A stretch of DNA of 64,000 nucleotides from Bacilli bacterium (GTDB lineage: Bacteria; Bacillota_I; Bacilli_A; RF39; UBA660): the NCBI GenBank assembly GCA_017541445.1, contig JAFXZC010000009.1, forward strand, positions 103,699-167,698. Direction: 5' to 3'. The translations under genes were made by a program, and so were the position numbers. The notes beneath the pieces were generated by a model. It was not told the origin of the DNA and did not search any database. It saw only the letters and a program-made list of their open reading frames with translations. Every line of letters begins with the position of its first letter. The stretch's first letter is position 1. Below, in pieces: positions 17,169 to 26,826 of the stretch.

Positions 17169-20100
17169 TCCTTTTATTTCACTTATTACTTCTTCCATTA
17201 AAGGAACTATATAATATAAGAAATGTTCCTTTTGATTTAATAAAGTTAACGCAATAATAACTTGATTATGAAAATACTTTAATCTGAACCTAGGATTTAT
17301 ATTATAAGCTTTAATAAAGAATTTATCTCCCTCTATCTTATCAGATATCTCTTTAGGTAATTCTATCTCTATTTCCCTATCACTTTGTCTTACATTAACT
17401 ATATTTAAAGTTCTAGCTTGTTTTTCAAACCATTCTTCATACATATATATTTCAATTTCTTTACTAATCTTACCAAATCTATCTTCTAATTCATTTCTTA
17501 TTTCCACTAATTTATTATAACCATCAATTTCATTAATCTTCTTATGTATCTCAATCTTAATATCTTCATCAGAAACATAATCATCACTAATATGAGTTTC
17601 TACTTCTACTAAAGACTTATTAGAAGTATCTTCTTCATCTTCAGGTACATATTCTCCTTTTAAACGTCTCATCTCTTCATCTATCATTTGCATATACATT
17701 TCTATACCGACTGTATCTACAAATCCAGCTTGTTCTGACCCTAATAAATCACCAGCACCTCTAATAGATAAATCTCTCATAGCAATTCTATAACCACTAC
17801 CTAATTCAGTAAATTCTTTAATAGCTTGTAATCTCTTAACTGCCATATCATTTAATAATTTAGATTTATCATACATCAAATAAGCATAAGCAATTCTATT
17901 ACTACGACCAACTCTACCTCTAATTTGATAAAGTTGTGATAAACCAAATCTATCAGCATCATAAATAATTAAAGTATTAGTATTTGGAATATCAATACCA
18001 GTCTCAATAATAGTAGTACATAATAAAATATCATATTCATAATTAACAAAAGATTCCATAACATCCTCAAGTTCATTTTTATTCATTTGACCATGAGCTA
18101 CAGTTATTCTAGCCTCAGGAACTAATTCATGAATCTTATTTCTCATACTTTCAATAGATTCTACTTTATTATAAAGAATAAAAATTTGACCATTTCTAGC
18201 TAATTCTTTATATATAGCATCCTTAACTATTAAATCATTTTCTTGAATAACATAAGTTTGAACAGGATATCTATTTACTGGAGGAGTATCTATTAAACTT
18301 AGATCTCTTAAACCACTTAAAGCCATCTTTAATGTTCTAGGAATAGGTGTAGCACTTAAAGTTAAAACATTAACATCATTTTTATACTCTTTAATCTTCT
18401 CTTTATGAGTAACACCAAATCTTTGCTCTTCATCTACTATTAATAAACCTAATTTAGCAAATTTAACATCATCACTTAATAATCTATGAGTACCAAATAC
18501 TAAATCAATAGTACCTTTTTCTAAACCTTCTAAAATCCTCTTAGTTTCTTTACTACTAGTAAATCTATTTAATAAAGCTATTTCTATTGGATAATTCTTA
18601 AATCTCTCTACAGCGTTCTCATATTGCTGTTTAGAAAGAATTGTAGTAGGACATAAATAAAATACTTGTTTATTATTTAAAATAGTCTTAAACATTGCTC
18701 TAAAAGCTACTTCTGTCTTACCAAAACCTACATCACCACATAAAAGTCTATCCATAGGTATTTTACTTTGTAAATCTTTATCTATATCATCAATAGCTTT
18801 TAATTGATCATCCGTCTCATCATAAATAAACTCACTCTTAAATACATCTTCTTCTGCATAATTATTATATGCAGGACCTTCTATATTACTTCTTTGAGCA
18901 TATAATTTAATTAACTCTTCACTAATATCTTTAATCTTCTTTCTTAAAGATTGTTTCTTCTTAACCCAACTAGTACTATTTAATCTATCTATCTTAGGAA
19001 CACTACCTTCTTTACCAGCATATTTAAATATAGTACTAATCTTCTCTACTGGAATATATACTTTATCATTACCAAAATAATTAATTTGAATATAATCTTT
19101 CTTCAAACCATTCTTAGTTAAAGTAATAACTCCATTATAAATACCAACACCGTGTTGACTATGTACAACATAGTCGCCAATATGTAACTGACCAAAGTCT
19201 TTTATTTTCTTACCAATATGATAACTATTCTTATAATTAATAGTACCATTCTTTACTCTTTCAATATCATTTTCAGCAATAAATACATATTTATCAAAAA
19301 CAAAACCATTATTAATCTTTTTATAATAAATATTTATTTCATTATCTAAAAATTTATTATTCTTAACTACATGATAACTACTTAAAAAAGGCTCTAAACT
19401 CTTTAATTGATTTTCTCTACTTAAACAAATAACAACTACTTTACCAGCAGCTAATTGTTTATCACAATATTTTCCTAATAATTCAAAATTACTATTAAAA
19501 TTCTCTATTTCTTGAGCTTTAAATCTTAAACCTTTACCATAATCATTATCATTTAAATCATTTAAATATATAACTCTATCAAAAGATAACTCTTCCATAT
19601 TAAACATATGTTTTTTATTAATACCTTCATTAGAATTATATTCTTCTATATCTTCTAATAACTTATTATAACTAATATCTATTTGATCTCTATTAATCAT
19701 AACTAAATAAGGATTATTCATATAATTTAATAAAGAATCATTATCATCACTAACTATTTCTGTATAAGGTTTAACCTTAATACTATCTAATTCTTTAATA
19801 GATAACTGAGTAGATTCATCAAAATATCTAATAGAATCAACATCATCACCAAAAAACTCTATTCTAACAGGATGATCTTCATCTAAAATAAATAAATCAA
19901 TAACAAATCCTCTAACAGCATATTCACCAGTATTAGTAACAATACTCTCTTTAATATAACCATACTTATCTAATAAATCTAAAATATCATTTCTCTTAAT
20001 ACTAGAATTCTTATCAATATTAAACTCTAAATTATACTTATTCTTCTTATTAGGTAAATATCTTAAAAAACCCATTAAATTAGTTATTACAATACATTTT

Positions 20101-20393
20101 TTATTACTTCTAATATTATCTAACGTCTCTAACCTTTTAATCTTTAAATCAGGACTTATTGCAACAGCAACACTAGTTAAAAAATCATCCATAGGAAATA
20201 AATAAACATCATCAATATATGTCTTTAAATGATCATAATAACTATTAGCTTCATATAAACTATTAGCTAATACTAAAACACTTCTATCTTGATTATTAAA
20301 TAAATTTAACACGTAAAAAATGTTTAACTCTTTTGTTAAACCAGATATCGTTAAACCATTTTCAATTTTAAAATAATCAGATAAAAAATCCAT
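17157..20393 (-). CDS. mfd: Transcription-repair coupling factor Mfd
   Basis: 1078 residues, slightly shorter than the usual 1150. Domains in order: UvrB-homology N-terminal region (about 1-330), RNA-polymerase-interacting domain (GDYVVHSQHGVGIYNG at about 405-480), and the RecG-like translocase with Walker A GDVGFGKTEVAFRA, DEEQRFG and motif VI region QIRGRVGRSNR. The C-terminal D7 domain starts near 950. Mfd removes stalled RNA polymerase and recruits UvrA. It lies 8 bases after pth. Confidence 0.97.
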   Translation of the reverse strand: MDFLSDYFKIENGLTISGLTKELNIFYVLNLFNNQDRSVLVLANSLYEANSYYDHLKTYIDDVYLFPMDDFLTSVAVAISPDLKIKRLETLDNIRSNKKCIVITNLMGFLRYLPNKKNKYNLEFNIDKNSSIKRNDILDLLDKYGYIKESIVTNTGEYAVRGFVIDLFILDEDHPVRIEFFGDDVDSIRYFDESTQLSIKELDSIKVKPYTEIVSDDNDSLLNYMNNPYLVMINRDQIDISYNKLLEDIEEYNSNEGINKKHMFNMEELSFDRVIYLNDLNDNDYGKGLRFKAQEIENFNSNFELLGKYCDKQLAAGKVVVICLSRENQLKSLEPFLSSYHVVKNNKFLDNEINIYYKKINNGFVFDKYVFIAENDIERVKNGTINYKNSYHIGKKIKDFGQLHIGDYVVHSQHGVGIYNGVITLTKNGLKKDYIQINYFGNDKVYIPVEKISTIFKYAGKEGSVPKIDRLNSTSWVKKKQSLRKKIKDISEELIKLYAQRSNIEGPAYNNYAEEDVFKSEFIYDETDDQLKAIDDIDKDLQSKIPMDRLLCGDVGFGKTEVAFRAMFKTILNNKQVFYLCPTTILSKQQYENAVERFKNYPIEIALLNRFTSSKETKRILEGLEKGTIDLVFGTHRLLSDDVKFAKLGLLIVDEEQRFGVTHKEKIKEYKNDVNVLTLSATPIPRTLKMALSGLRDLSLIDTPPVNRYPVQTYVIQENDLIVKDAIYKELARNGQIFILYNKVESIESMRNKIHELVPEARITVAHGQMNKNELEDVMESFVNYEYDILLCTTIIETGIDIPNTNTLIIYDADRFGLSQLYQIRGRVGRSNRIAYAYLMYDKSKLLNDMAVKRLQAIKEFTELGSGYRIAMRDLSIRGAGDLLGSEQAGFVDTVGIEMYMQMIDEEMRRLKGEYVPEDEEDTSNKSLVEVETHISDDYVSDEDIKIEIHKKINEIDGYNKLVEIRNELEDRFGKISKEIEIYMYEEWFEKQARTLNIVNVRQSDREIEIELPKEISDKIEGDKFFIKAYNINPRFRLKYFHNQVIIALTLLNQKEHFLYYIVPLMEEVISEIKGKEL

Positions 20394-20401
20394 TCAACCA
20401 C

Positions 20402-20935
20402 CTAATTATATCTACTCATACATTCATTTATATCATACTTAATAAAAGTATCAATTATTTCTTTTGTAGTATCACACAATTTATTAAATTCTTCTATATC
20501 TTTCTTACTAAATTTACCTAAAACATAATCTTTAGTATCTATATCTTTATTATTAGATATACCTATCTTTAATCTAGGAATACAATCAGTACCTAAATTA
20601 CTAATAATAGATTTAATACCATTGTGTCCTCCAGAAGAACTTTTATATTTTAATTTATAACTAAATAAAGGTAAATCAAGATCATCTTGAATCACTAAAA
20701 TATCATTAACATCTACTTTATAAAAGTTTACAAAATCTCTTACACAGTTACCAGATAAATTCATATAAGTAGTAGGTTTAATAAAAATAACATCTTTATC
20801 ATCATAATATAAACCATTAAACTTACTCTTCCATTTAACATTACCTAAATAACTATCTAAAGTAAGAAAACCAACATTATGTCTAGTATTTTTATATTCA
20901 GTTCCAGGATTTCCTAAACCAATAATTAACTTCAT
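20402..20935 (-). CDS. pth: Peptidyl-tRNA hydrolase
   Basis: 177 residues from the ATG at 20933-20935, with GGTGATTAAT upstream; longer starts would overlap the preceding gene. Motifs: IIGLGNPG at the N-terminus, TRHNVGF (catalytic His), TYMNLSG and the DDLDLP ... SSGGHNGIKSI blocks. It recycles peptidyl-tRNA and is essential. It begins one base after the methyltransferase stop and precedes mfd, the Bacillus order. Confidence 0.96.
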   Translation of the reverse strand: MKLIIGLGNPGTEYKNTRHNVGFLTLDSYLGNVKWKSKFNGLYYDDKDVIFIKPTTYMNLSGNCVRDFVNFYKVDVNDILVIQDDLDLPLFSYKLKYKSSSGGHNGIKSIISNLGTDCIPRLKIGISNNKDIDTKDYVLGKFSKKDIEEFNKLCDTTKEIIDTFIKYDINECMSRYN

Positions 20936-20936
20936 A

Positions 20937-21656
20937 TTAATCACCATTTTCAAATATGCCTTTATAAGACTTATGACTTAACACATCTATAGGAGGCATT
21001 ATTTTTAAACTACCACTATTACCATTCTTAGTTGCTTTAATTAAAACCATGATAGCTTCTTTATTATAACCAGCATATACAAACTGTAACTTCTTAACTT
21101 TAAAATTATACTTATTTAAACAATTAAGAATTTCTTCTAATCTATCACACCTATGTACTATATACAAAGGCGCTTTATTCTTTAATATATATTTAGCAGA
21201 AGTACACATATCTTCCAAATTCATAGCTATTTCATGTCTAGCAATCGCTTTTTCCTTATCTTCATTAATCAAAGAAGAATCTTTATCATATTTAAAATAA
21301 GGAGGATTACAAGTAACAGCATCTACACTTTCTGGAAGAATATATTCTAAAGCTTCTGTAATATTCGCATTAACTATATCTATTCTAGATTCCAATCTAT
21401 TTTCCATAACACTCATCTTTGCAAGTTTATATATCTTCTCTTGTAATTCAAAACCATATATTCTTGCATTAGTTTTTGTAGACAAAATTAAAGGTACTGG
21501 AGCATTACCAGTACAAAAATCTACAATAGTTCTAACAGATGACTTTAATTCAACAAATTCGGCTAATAAAATAGAATCTAATGAAAATTTGAACTTATCA
21601 TCATATTGATAAATATATAATCCATAATCAAATAAATCATTTAGAACGCTTGCCAC
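20937..21656 (-). CDS. trmN6: tRNA1(Val) (adenine37-N6)-methyltransferase-like protein
   Basis: 239 residues. It is a class I SAM methyltransferase: SAM motif VDFCTGNAPVPL near residue 42 and the amino-methylating motif NPPYFK near 115 for N6-adenine chemistry. It resembles TrmN6/YabB. The VDFCTGNAPVP form is usual for Bacillota YabB. It overlaps ricT by 20 bases upstream and abuts pth. Which nucleotide it methylates is inferred from the family. Confidence 0.85.
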   Translation of the reverse strand: MASVLNDLFDYGLYIYQYDDKFKFSLDSILLAEFVELKSSVRTIVDFCTGNAPVPLILSTKTNARIYGFELQEKIYKLAKMSVMENRLESRIDIVNANITEALEYILPESVDAVTCNPPYFKYDKDSSLINEDKEKAIARHEIAMNLEDMCTSAKYILKNKAPLYIVHRCDRLEEILNCLNKYNFKVKKLQFVYAGYNKEAIMVLIKATKNGNSGSLKIMPPIDVLSHKSYKGIFENGD

Positions 21657-22434
21657 TATCCAACTCTATCTCCTTTATTATTCCATCAATATCAACTTTA
21701 TATTTTCTTTTCAAAATATCAACACTAATTACTTTACCAGATTCATTGTCTACTTTTACAGTTTGACCAACAGCAGGTAAACCAGCTTGACATCTACAAT
21801 ATTCTTCATCTTCATATGTTAAACAACATAACAATCTACCACATAAACCATTAATTTTAGATGGATTTAAAGCTAAACCTTGATTTTTAGCCATATTCAT
21901 AGTAACTGAATCAATATGATTCAAAAACTTACTACAACATAATTCTCTACCACATAAACCTAAACCACTAATATTCCTAGCTTTATCACGAGCACCTATT
22001 TGACGTAATTCTATTCTAGTTTTATATAAAGCAGCAAGCCTTTTTGCTAATTCTCTAAAATCAACACGTTCATCAGCAATAAAATTAAATAATAATTGTT
22101 TTCTATCTAAAGTATAACTAGCATCTAAAATCTTCATATCTAATCCCAATTCAACAATAAGATCTTTAGCAGATTTTAAACATTTTTCAGCATCTTTTAA
22201 ATTTTCTAGATAAGTGTCATAATCTTCATCAGTAGCTATCCTAACAATATCTTTCATATCATCAATAGAAATATTAATTTTACCATCATCAACAGAATTC
22301 ATAACAACACCTAATTGAAGACCTTTTTCTGTATCAACAACTACTCTAGTATTTTTTTCTATTTCTAATGATTTACCATTAAAATAATATATTTTACCTT
22401 CACTTTTTAAAGTAACTCCATAAATATTACTCAT
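21637..22434 (-). CDS. ricT: PSP1-domain regulator RicT (YaaT)
   Basis: 265 residues with a PSP1 domain. The cysteine pattern GLCGRELCCSKF ... GLCGRLLCCLTYE ... YCRC is diagnostic of YaaT/RicT. In Bacillus subtilis RicA-RicF-RicT form an Fe-S complex that assists RNase Y in mRNA processing and affects competence, biofilm and sporulation. Here sporulation is not otherwise supported, so an RNase Y role is more likely. Between holB and the TrmN6-like gene, as in Bacillus. Confidence 0.93.
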   Translation of the reverse strand: MSNIYGVTLKSEGKIYYFNGKSLEIEKNTRVVVDTEKGLQLGVVMNSVDDGKINISIDDMKDIVRIATDEDYDTYLENLKDAEKCLKSAKDLIVELGLDMKILDASYTLDRKQLLFNFIADERVDFRELAKRLAALYKTRIELRQIGARDKARNISGLGLCGRELCCSKFLNHIDSVTMNMAKNQGLALNPSKINGLCGRLLCCLTYEDEEYCRCQAGLPAVGQTVKVDNESGKVISVDILKRKYKVDIDGIIKEIELDSGKRSK

Positions 22435-23257
22435 AATATTTCCTCATTTCTATAACAAACTTATCTAAAATCAAATCTATATTAACATTACTTAAAATAT
22501 ACTTCAAAATTTCCTCTATCAAAACAATAATATTTATAATATTTTCCTTCTTAATATTCCTAACCATAGGAATTAAATCTTTTCTTTTACCAAAATAACA
22601 TTCATTAAAATAATATAACATCTTTTTAAAGAATAATTCTAAATCTGCTCTTTCAGAATATAAATCAATAACATTCTTAGTACATAAAATATCATCCTTA
22701 TTATTATATATAGAATTTAAAAATATCTTAATATTATCTAACATTTCATCATCTATATTAAAACCAGCAATATCGTATGTACAATTAATAACCTGACATC
22801 TACTTTTAATAGTAGAAATAATTCTTTCGGAATTATTTGTTACAAAAAAACCAATAATATCATCATCAGGTTCTTCTAAAAACTTTAATAAAGCATTACC
22901 AGAAGAAGCGTTTAATTTATCAGCTTCTTTAATAACATAAACATTATATTTAGAAAAAACAGGTTTAGTACTAAACTTTTCTTTTAATTCATTAATTTTA
23001 TCTATTTTAATACTTAAAGTATCAGTATCAATAATAAATAAACTTGGTAAATTATTAGTATCTATTAAATTACATAAATTACAATTATCTAATGAACAAT
23101 TATCTTTATATTCATTAGGACAATTAATTAATTTAATAAATTTAAACAAATCACTATAACACTTATCATAATCATTAGTTTCAAGCAAAAAAGCATGAGG
23201 AAGTTTATTCTCATGAAATCTTTTAACCAAAGAATCGAAATGAGCTGATTGAAACAT
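22427..23257 (-). CDS. holB: DNA polymerase III subunit delta'
   Basis: 276 residues. It resembles the AAA+ clamp-loader delta' subunit: N-terminal SAHFDSLVKRFHENKLPHAF, YVIKEADKLNASSGNALLKF and the SRCQV sensor region. As usual for delta' it lacks a working Walker A. Cysteines (NCPN, NCSLDNCNLCN) form the zinc-finger insertion. It loads the beta clamp with DnaX. RBS GGGGTGAGG upstream; ricT overlaps its end by 8 bases. Confidence 0.92.
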   Translation of the reverse strand: MFQSAHFDSLVKRFHENKLPHAFLLETNDYDKCYSDLFKFIKLINCPNEYKDNCSLDNCNLCNLIDTNNLPSLFIIDTDTLSIKIDKINELKEKFSTKPVFSKYNVYVIKEADKLNASSGNALLKFLEEPDDDIIGFFVTNNSERIISTIKSRCQVINCTYDIAGFNIDDEMLDNIKIFLNSIYNNKDDILCTKNVIDLYSERADLELFFKKMLYYFNECYFGKRKDLIPMVRNIKKENIINIIVLIEEILKYILSNVNIDLILDKFVIEMRKYYE

Positions 23258-23276
23258 ATCCTCACCCCACTAATAA

Positions 23277-23876
23277 TTAAGAAATCTTCTTACGATCATT
23301 TAAAGCTCTATCTAAAGTCATATCATCTAAATAATCAATTTCAGCACCCATAGGAATACCATAAGATAATCTAGATATTTCAACATCCTTACCTTCAAAT
23401 ATCTTTTGTAAATACATAGTTGTAGTTTCACCCTCAATAGTTGATTTAAGAGCAATAATTAATTCAGGATGTTCTAATTTAGAAACTCTATCAACTAAAC
23501 TAGAAATATTAATATCTTCAGGATTAATATCATCAATTGGAGAAATTAAACCATTTAACACATGATATACTCCATTAAAGTTACCTGCTTTTTCAAAAGC
23601 AAAAACACTCTTATAATCCTCAAGAATACAAATAACATTCTTATTACGAGATTCATCAGAACAAACATCACAAATATTCTTATCTGTAATATGTCCACAA
23701 ATCTCACAAGGATGTAAATTATTATGACAATCAATCATAGATGAACTAAAATTCTCAACATCCTGTTGATTAAGTTCCAATATAGATAAAGCCATTCTTT
23801 CAGCACTTTTATCTCCAATACCAGGTAATTTCTTAAAAGAATTAACCAAATCAGCCAAAACACTAGGATAGATCAT
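23277..23876 (-). CDS. recR: Recombination mediator RecR
   Basis: 199 residues, standard. Helix-hairpin-helix LPGIGDKSAERMAL near residue 16, a C4 zinc finger CEICGHITDKNICDVC near 57-72, then the Toprim domain ICILEDYKSVFAFEK. It works with RecO and RecF to load RecA. The ATG overlaps the ebfC stop as TAATG, so translation is coupled. Confidence 0.97.
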   Translation of the reverse strand: MIYPSVLADLVNSFKKLPGIGDKSAERMALSILELNQQDVENFSSSMIDCHNNLHPCEICGHITDKNICDVCSDESRNKNVICILEDYKSVFAFEKAGNFNGVYHVLNGLISPIDDINPEDINISSLVDRVSKLEHPELIIALKSTIEGETTTMYLQKIFEGKDVEISRLSYGIPMGAEIDYLDDMTLDRALNDRKKIS

Positions 23877-24169
23877 TAAAATAAACCGCCTAATTGACTA
23901 CTATAAGCACCTAAAACCTTATCAGTTTCTTTGTCAATCTTTTCCATAGCATCATTTACAGCTATAGTAATCATATCTTCTAAAACATCTTTATCATCTG
24001 GTTCGATATCTACTTTAATTTTTACAGAAGAAAGCTTCTTATCACCTGTAAAAACAACATCAACCATTTCAGATGTACCTGTAAATTCCTTCTTATTTAA
24101 TTCATCTTTTTTCTTTGTAATATCACGTTGCATTTTTTGTGCTTGCTGCATTAAAGCTTGCATATTCAT
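23876..24169 (-). CDS. ebfC: YbaB/EbfC nucleoid-associated protein
   Basis: 97 residues with a typical YbaB profile: MNMQALMQQAQKMQRDI, VDVVFTGDKKLSSVKI and a C-terminal GLF. Two clear ribosome-binding options precede ATG (GGAGAATG). Homodimeric DNA-binding protein located between dnaX and recR in most bacteria, as here. Confidence 0.95.
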   Translation of the reverse strand: MNMQALMQQAQKMQRDITKKKDELNKKEFTGTSEMVDVVFTGDKKLSSVKIKVDIEPDDKDVLEDMITIAVNDAMEKIDKETDKVLGAYSSQLGGLF

Positions 24170-24182
24170 ATAACATTCTCCT

Positions 24183-25862
24183 CTATTCTACTTCCAACAT
24201 AGATCCAAAAACATCATCACCTAAATCTTCAATATCGCTTTTAGAAGCTTTAGATTTAGATTTGGATTCTTTTTTAGATTCTACATTTTCTTCCACATAA
24301 ATATATTTTATTTTATTTTTAACATTTTCTCTATACTTTTTTACTTCTTCTTTCCATAAATCATTACTAACAGCAACAAATCTATAATTTAAAGAAGAAA
24401 AAGTAGTAAATAAATTTTCAATATTCAAAATATTCTCATTAATCAAATCATTAGTAGAATCAATTTTACTACTAATAATAGCATATCTACCACTCGCAGC
24501 TTGAATAACAGTATCAGAAAGTAATCCAAAGATTTTCTTATCAGATAGTTTTAAACCACTTACAAAATCATTCCAAAGAGGAATTAATTCTTCTTTCTTA
24601 GCTTTATCAGCTTCACTAAAACAATTAGAAATACGTAAATTAATATCAAAATTAATCTTGAATGTGTTGATAACTGGCTCTTCTACAAATTCACTAGAAA
24701 CAACTTCAGGCTTGGTTTCACCTTGCTTAGATATACTTTTAGTATTATCTACAATATTAGATTTAACATCATTAACAATGCCATTAGAAATTGGTGAATT
24801 TAAAGCTAAATTATTTCCCAAATTATTTCCCAAAGCAGGTTTAAGATTAACATATTTCAAAATAATAACTTCAATTAAAACAAAAGGATCAATTTTAACA
24901 TTAGAAACATTACTTAAACTCTCGTTCAAATCAAAAATCAAATTAATAACAATATCAAAATCTGAATCATACTTACCAGTCTTAATACCAATAGCATAAT
25001 CTCTTAAAGCATTAACCAATTTCTCAACTAAAACAGAATAATTAACACCAGAAGACTTAATATCATCAAAAATTGAAATTAAAGTATCAGAATCATTACT
25101 AAAAATAGCATTAATTAAAGAATCAATTTTCTTAGAAGAAATACTACCAAAGTAAGAATTAACTAAATCCAAAGTAATTTCAGCATTATCATTAGACAAC
25201 TGATCCAACATACCTAAAGCATCTCTCATACCACCAGCAGATAAATTAGCAATTTCAGTTAAAGCATCATCAGATGCAGAAATAGATTCTAAAGAACAAA
25301 TATATTTCAAACGATCAATAATATCTGAACTAGAAATAGGTTTAAAATCAAATCTCTGACATCTAGAAAGAATAGTAATTGGAACTTTTTGAATATCGGT
25401 AGTAGCCAAAATAAAGATAACATGCTCAGGTGGTTCCTCTAAAGTTAATAATAAAGCATTAAAAGCACTTGTTGATAACATATGAACTTCATCAATAATA
25501 TAAACTTTATAATTCAAACTAGAAGGAACTAAACGAACACTATCAATAAGGTCCCTAACTTGATCTACACCATTATTTGAAGCAGCATCTAATTCAATAA
25601 TATCAGGACTATCTAAAAAGCTAGAACAACTAATACATTCACCACAAGGATTACCATTAACAGGATGCTCACAATTTAAAGCTTTGGCAAAGATTTTAGC
25701 ACAACTTGTTTTACCTGTACCACGAGGACCAGTAAAGATATAAGCATGCGAGTGTTTACCAGAAGTAATAGCATTTCTAAGCATATCAATAGTATATTTC
25801 TGACCTACTACATTATCAAAATCAGAAGGTCTATATTTACGATACAAAACCTTATAACTCAT
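24183..25862 (-). CDS. dnaX: DNA polymerase III subunit gamma/tau
   Basis: 559 residues. AAA+ module: Walker A GPRGTGKTSCAK near residue 45, zinc-binding CEHPVNGNPCGECISC near 70-85, Walker B DEVHML, and sensor SRCQRF. Domain III ends around 350; the remaining tail holds the tau-like region that binds the polymerase and helicase. It starts with AGGAGG. It is followed by ebfC-recR as expected. Confidence 0.97.
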   Translation of the reverse strand: MSYKVLYRKYRPSDFDNVVGQKYTIDMLRNAITSGKHSHAYIFTGPRGTGKTSCAKIFAKALNCEHPVNGNPCGECISCSSFLDSPDIIELDAASNNGVDQVRDLIDSVRLVPSSLNYKVYIIDEVHMLSTSAFNALLLTLEEPPEHVIFILATTDIQKVPITILSRCQRFDFKPISSSDIIDRLKYICSLESISASDDALTEIANLSAGGMRDALGMLDQLSNDNAEITLDLVNSYFGSISSKKIDSLINAIFSNDSDTLISIFDDIKSSGVNYSVLVEKLVNALRDYAIGIKTGKYDSDFDIVINLIFDLNESLSNVSNVKIDPFVLIEVIILKYVNLKPALGNNLGNNLALNSPISNGIVNDVKSNIVDNTKSISKQGETKPEVVSSEFVEEPVINTFKINFDINLRISNCFSEADKAKKEELIPLWNDFVSGLKLSDKKIFGLLSDTVIQAASGRYAIISSKIDSTNDLINENILNIENLFTTFSSLNYRFVAVSNDLWKEEVKKYRENVKNKIKYIYVEENVESKKESKSKSKASKSDIEDLGDDVFGSMLEVE

Positions 25863-25888
25863 AATAAAACCTCCTGTGGATAATTATA

Positions 25889-25912
25889 CCAAAAAAAAAA
25901 GGAATTATCTCC
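25889..25912 (-). terminator. Terminator after tadA
   Basis: A short minus-strand stem AGGA/TCCT is followed by T10, just past the tadA stop. It is weak by stem length but has a long T tract. Confidence 0.55.
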
Positions 25913-26336
25913 TATTTTCAAAAAAAGTTGTTAATAAATTTTGCAAAATTTCCTTTTGAATATCGAAACCAACAATTTGATTTTTAACAATCAAATTATC
26001 ACCATAAGAATATTTCCCAGAACGAGATAACAAATAGAACACTTTATCTAAACGCGATTCCTTAATAATAGCAGAACACATATCGCAAGGTTCTAAAGTA
26101 GAAATAAGATAATAGCCATTTAAACGCCAATCACCAATAGATTTCTCAGCAGCTAATATAGCAGAAATCTCAGCATGATTCAAAACACTAAAATCAAATT
26201 GACGAGTATTAGAAGAAATACTAACAATATTTCCCTCATGATCTAAAACCGCTGCAGAAACTGGAATTTCACCAGAATCAAAAGCAGATTGAGATAAAGA
26301 AACTAACTTGTTAATAAGATTTATATCAAAATTCAT
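25905..26336 (-). CDS. tadA: tRNA(adenosine-34) deaminase TadA
   Basis: 143 residues from the ATG at 26334-26336, with GGGTGA upstream. A longer in-frame extension is translated SRP RNA and is rejected. Zinc deaminase motifs: HAE in LNHAEISAI and PCDMC in EPCDMCSAI. TadA converts A34 of tRNA-Arg to inosine. The SRP RNA gene lies immediately upstream, as in Bacillus. Confidence 0.92.
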   Translation of the reverse strand: MNFDINLINKLVSLSQSAFDSGEIPVSAAVLDHEGNIVSISSNTRQFDFSVLNHAEISAILAAEKSIGDWRLNGYYLISTLEPCDMCSAIIKESRLDKVFYLLSRSGKYSYGDNLIVKNQIVGFDIQKEILQNLLTTFFENRR

Positions 26337-26349
26337 AAAATCACCCAAA

Positions 26350-26432
26350 ATAAAAAGTGCACACGTACAGAGGCTATGTAAGCTGCTACCTTCCGATCCT
26401 GACTTGGTCATAGTATATCCGTTGCACAAACA
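26350..26432 (-). ncRNA. ffs: Signal recognition particle RNA (4.5S-type)
   Basis: The minus-strand transcript contains the universally conserved SRP core: GTCAGG and GGAAGGTAGCAGC around a tetraloop, closed by a helix whose outermost pairs are GTGCA/TGCAC. It ends in TTTTTATTTT near 26350. Length about 80 bases, i.e. the short type without an Alu domain. It binds Ffh. Exact ends are approximate. Confidence 0.9.
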
Positions 26433-26470
26433 TATATTACCAAAAGAAATAAAAATAATCAACTTTAATA

Positions 26471-26826
26471 ATGTTCCACGTGGAACATATACACATTTTT
26501 AAAAAAACAAATTCAATGTTCCACGTGAAACATCTATCATTAAATGCATTTTCTTCGTTTCATATATTATTTATCAACAACTATGTTCCACGTGGAACAT
26601 ATAGAACAATATTTATTAGATATGACTATTTAAAATTTGATAAACAAATATAAATAAACTAACAAACCAATATAAAAGCAATAATAATATATTTATAAAA
26701 ATTAGTTAGTAATATATATAATTTAGATTCTAAAATTTATATCTATGTTCCACGTGGAACATTATCAACAACAAAAAAACTAGTATATATTACAATACTA
26801 GTTTTCATATGTTCCACGTGAAACAT
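26471..26826. promoter_or_regulatory. Cluster of five parS-like centromere sites
   Basis: Five palindromes occupy the spacer between the SRP RNA gene and gyrA: 26471-26488, 26583-26600 and 26745-26762 are ATGTTCCACGTGGAACAT; 26516-26533 and 26809-26826 are ATGTTCCACGTGAAACAT. The canonical ParB site is TGTTTCACGTGAAACA, so the first three differ at one symmetric position and the other two in one arm. The remaining spacer is AT-rich and shows no gene; short open frames here merely translate the palindromes. The cluster is about 9 kb from oriC. Confidence 0.88.

Noticed and set aside
24805..24840. TTTCCC half-sites inside dnaX and gyrA
   Set aside because: Only half palindromes, explained by Gly-Asn codons; no symmetric Noc box.
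26337..26462. N-terminal extension of TadA
   Set aside because: The extension reads through the SRP RNA gene; the ATG at 26336 has a proper ribosome binding site and fits TadA length.
26471..26653. Short open frame in the spacer before gyrA
   Set aside because: Its repeated MFHVEH/MFHVKH residues are just translations of the parS palindromes.
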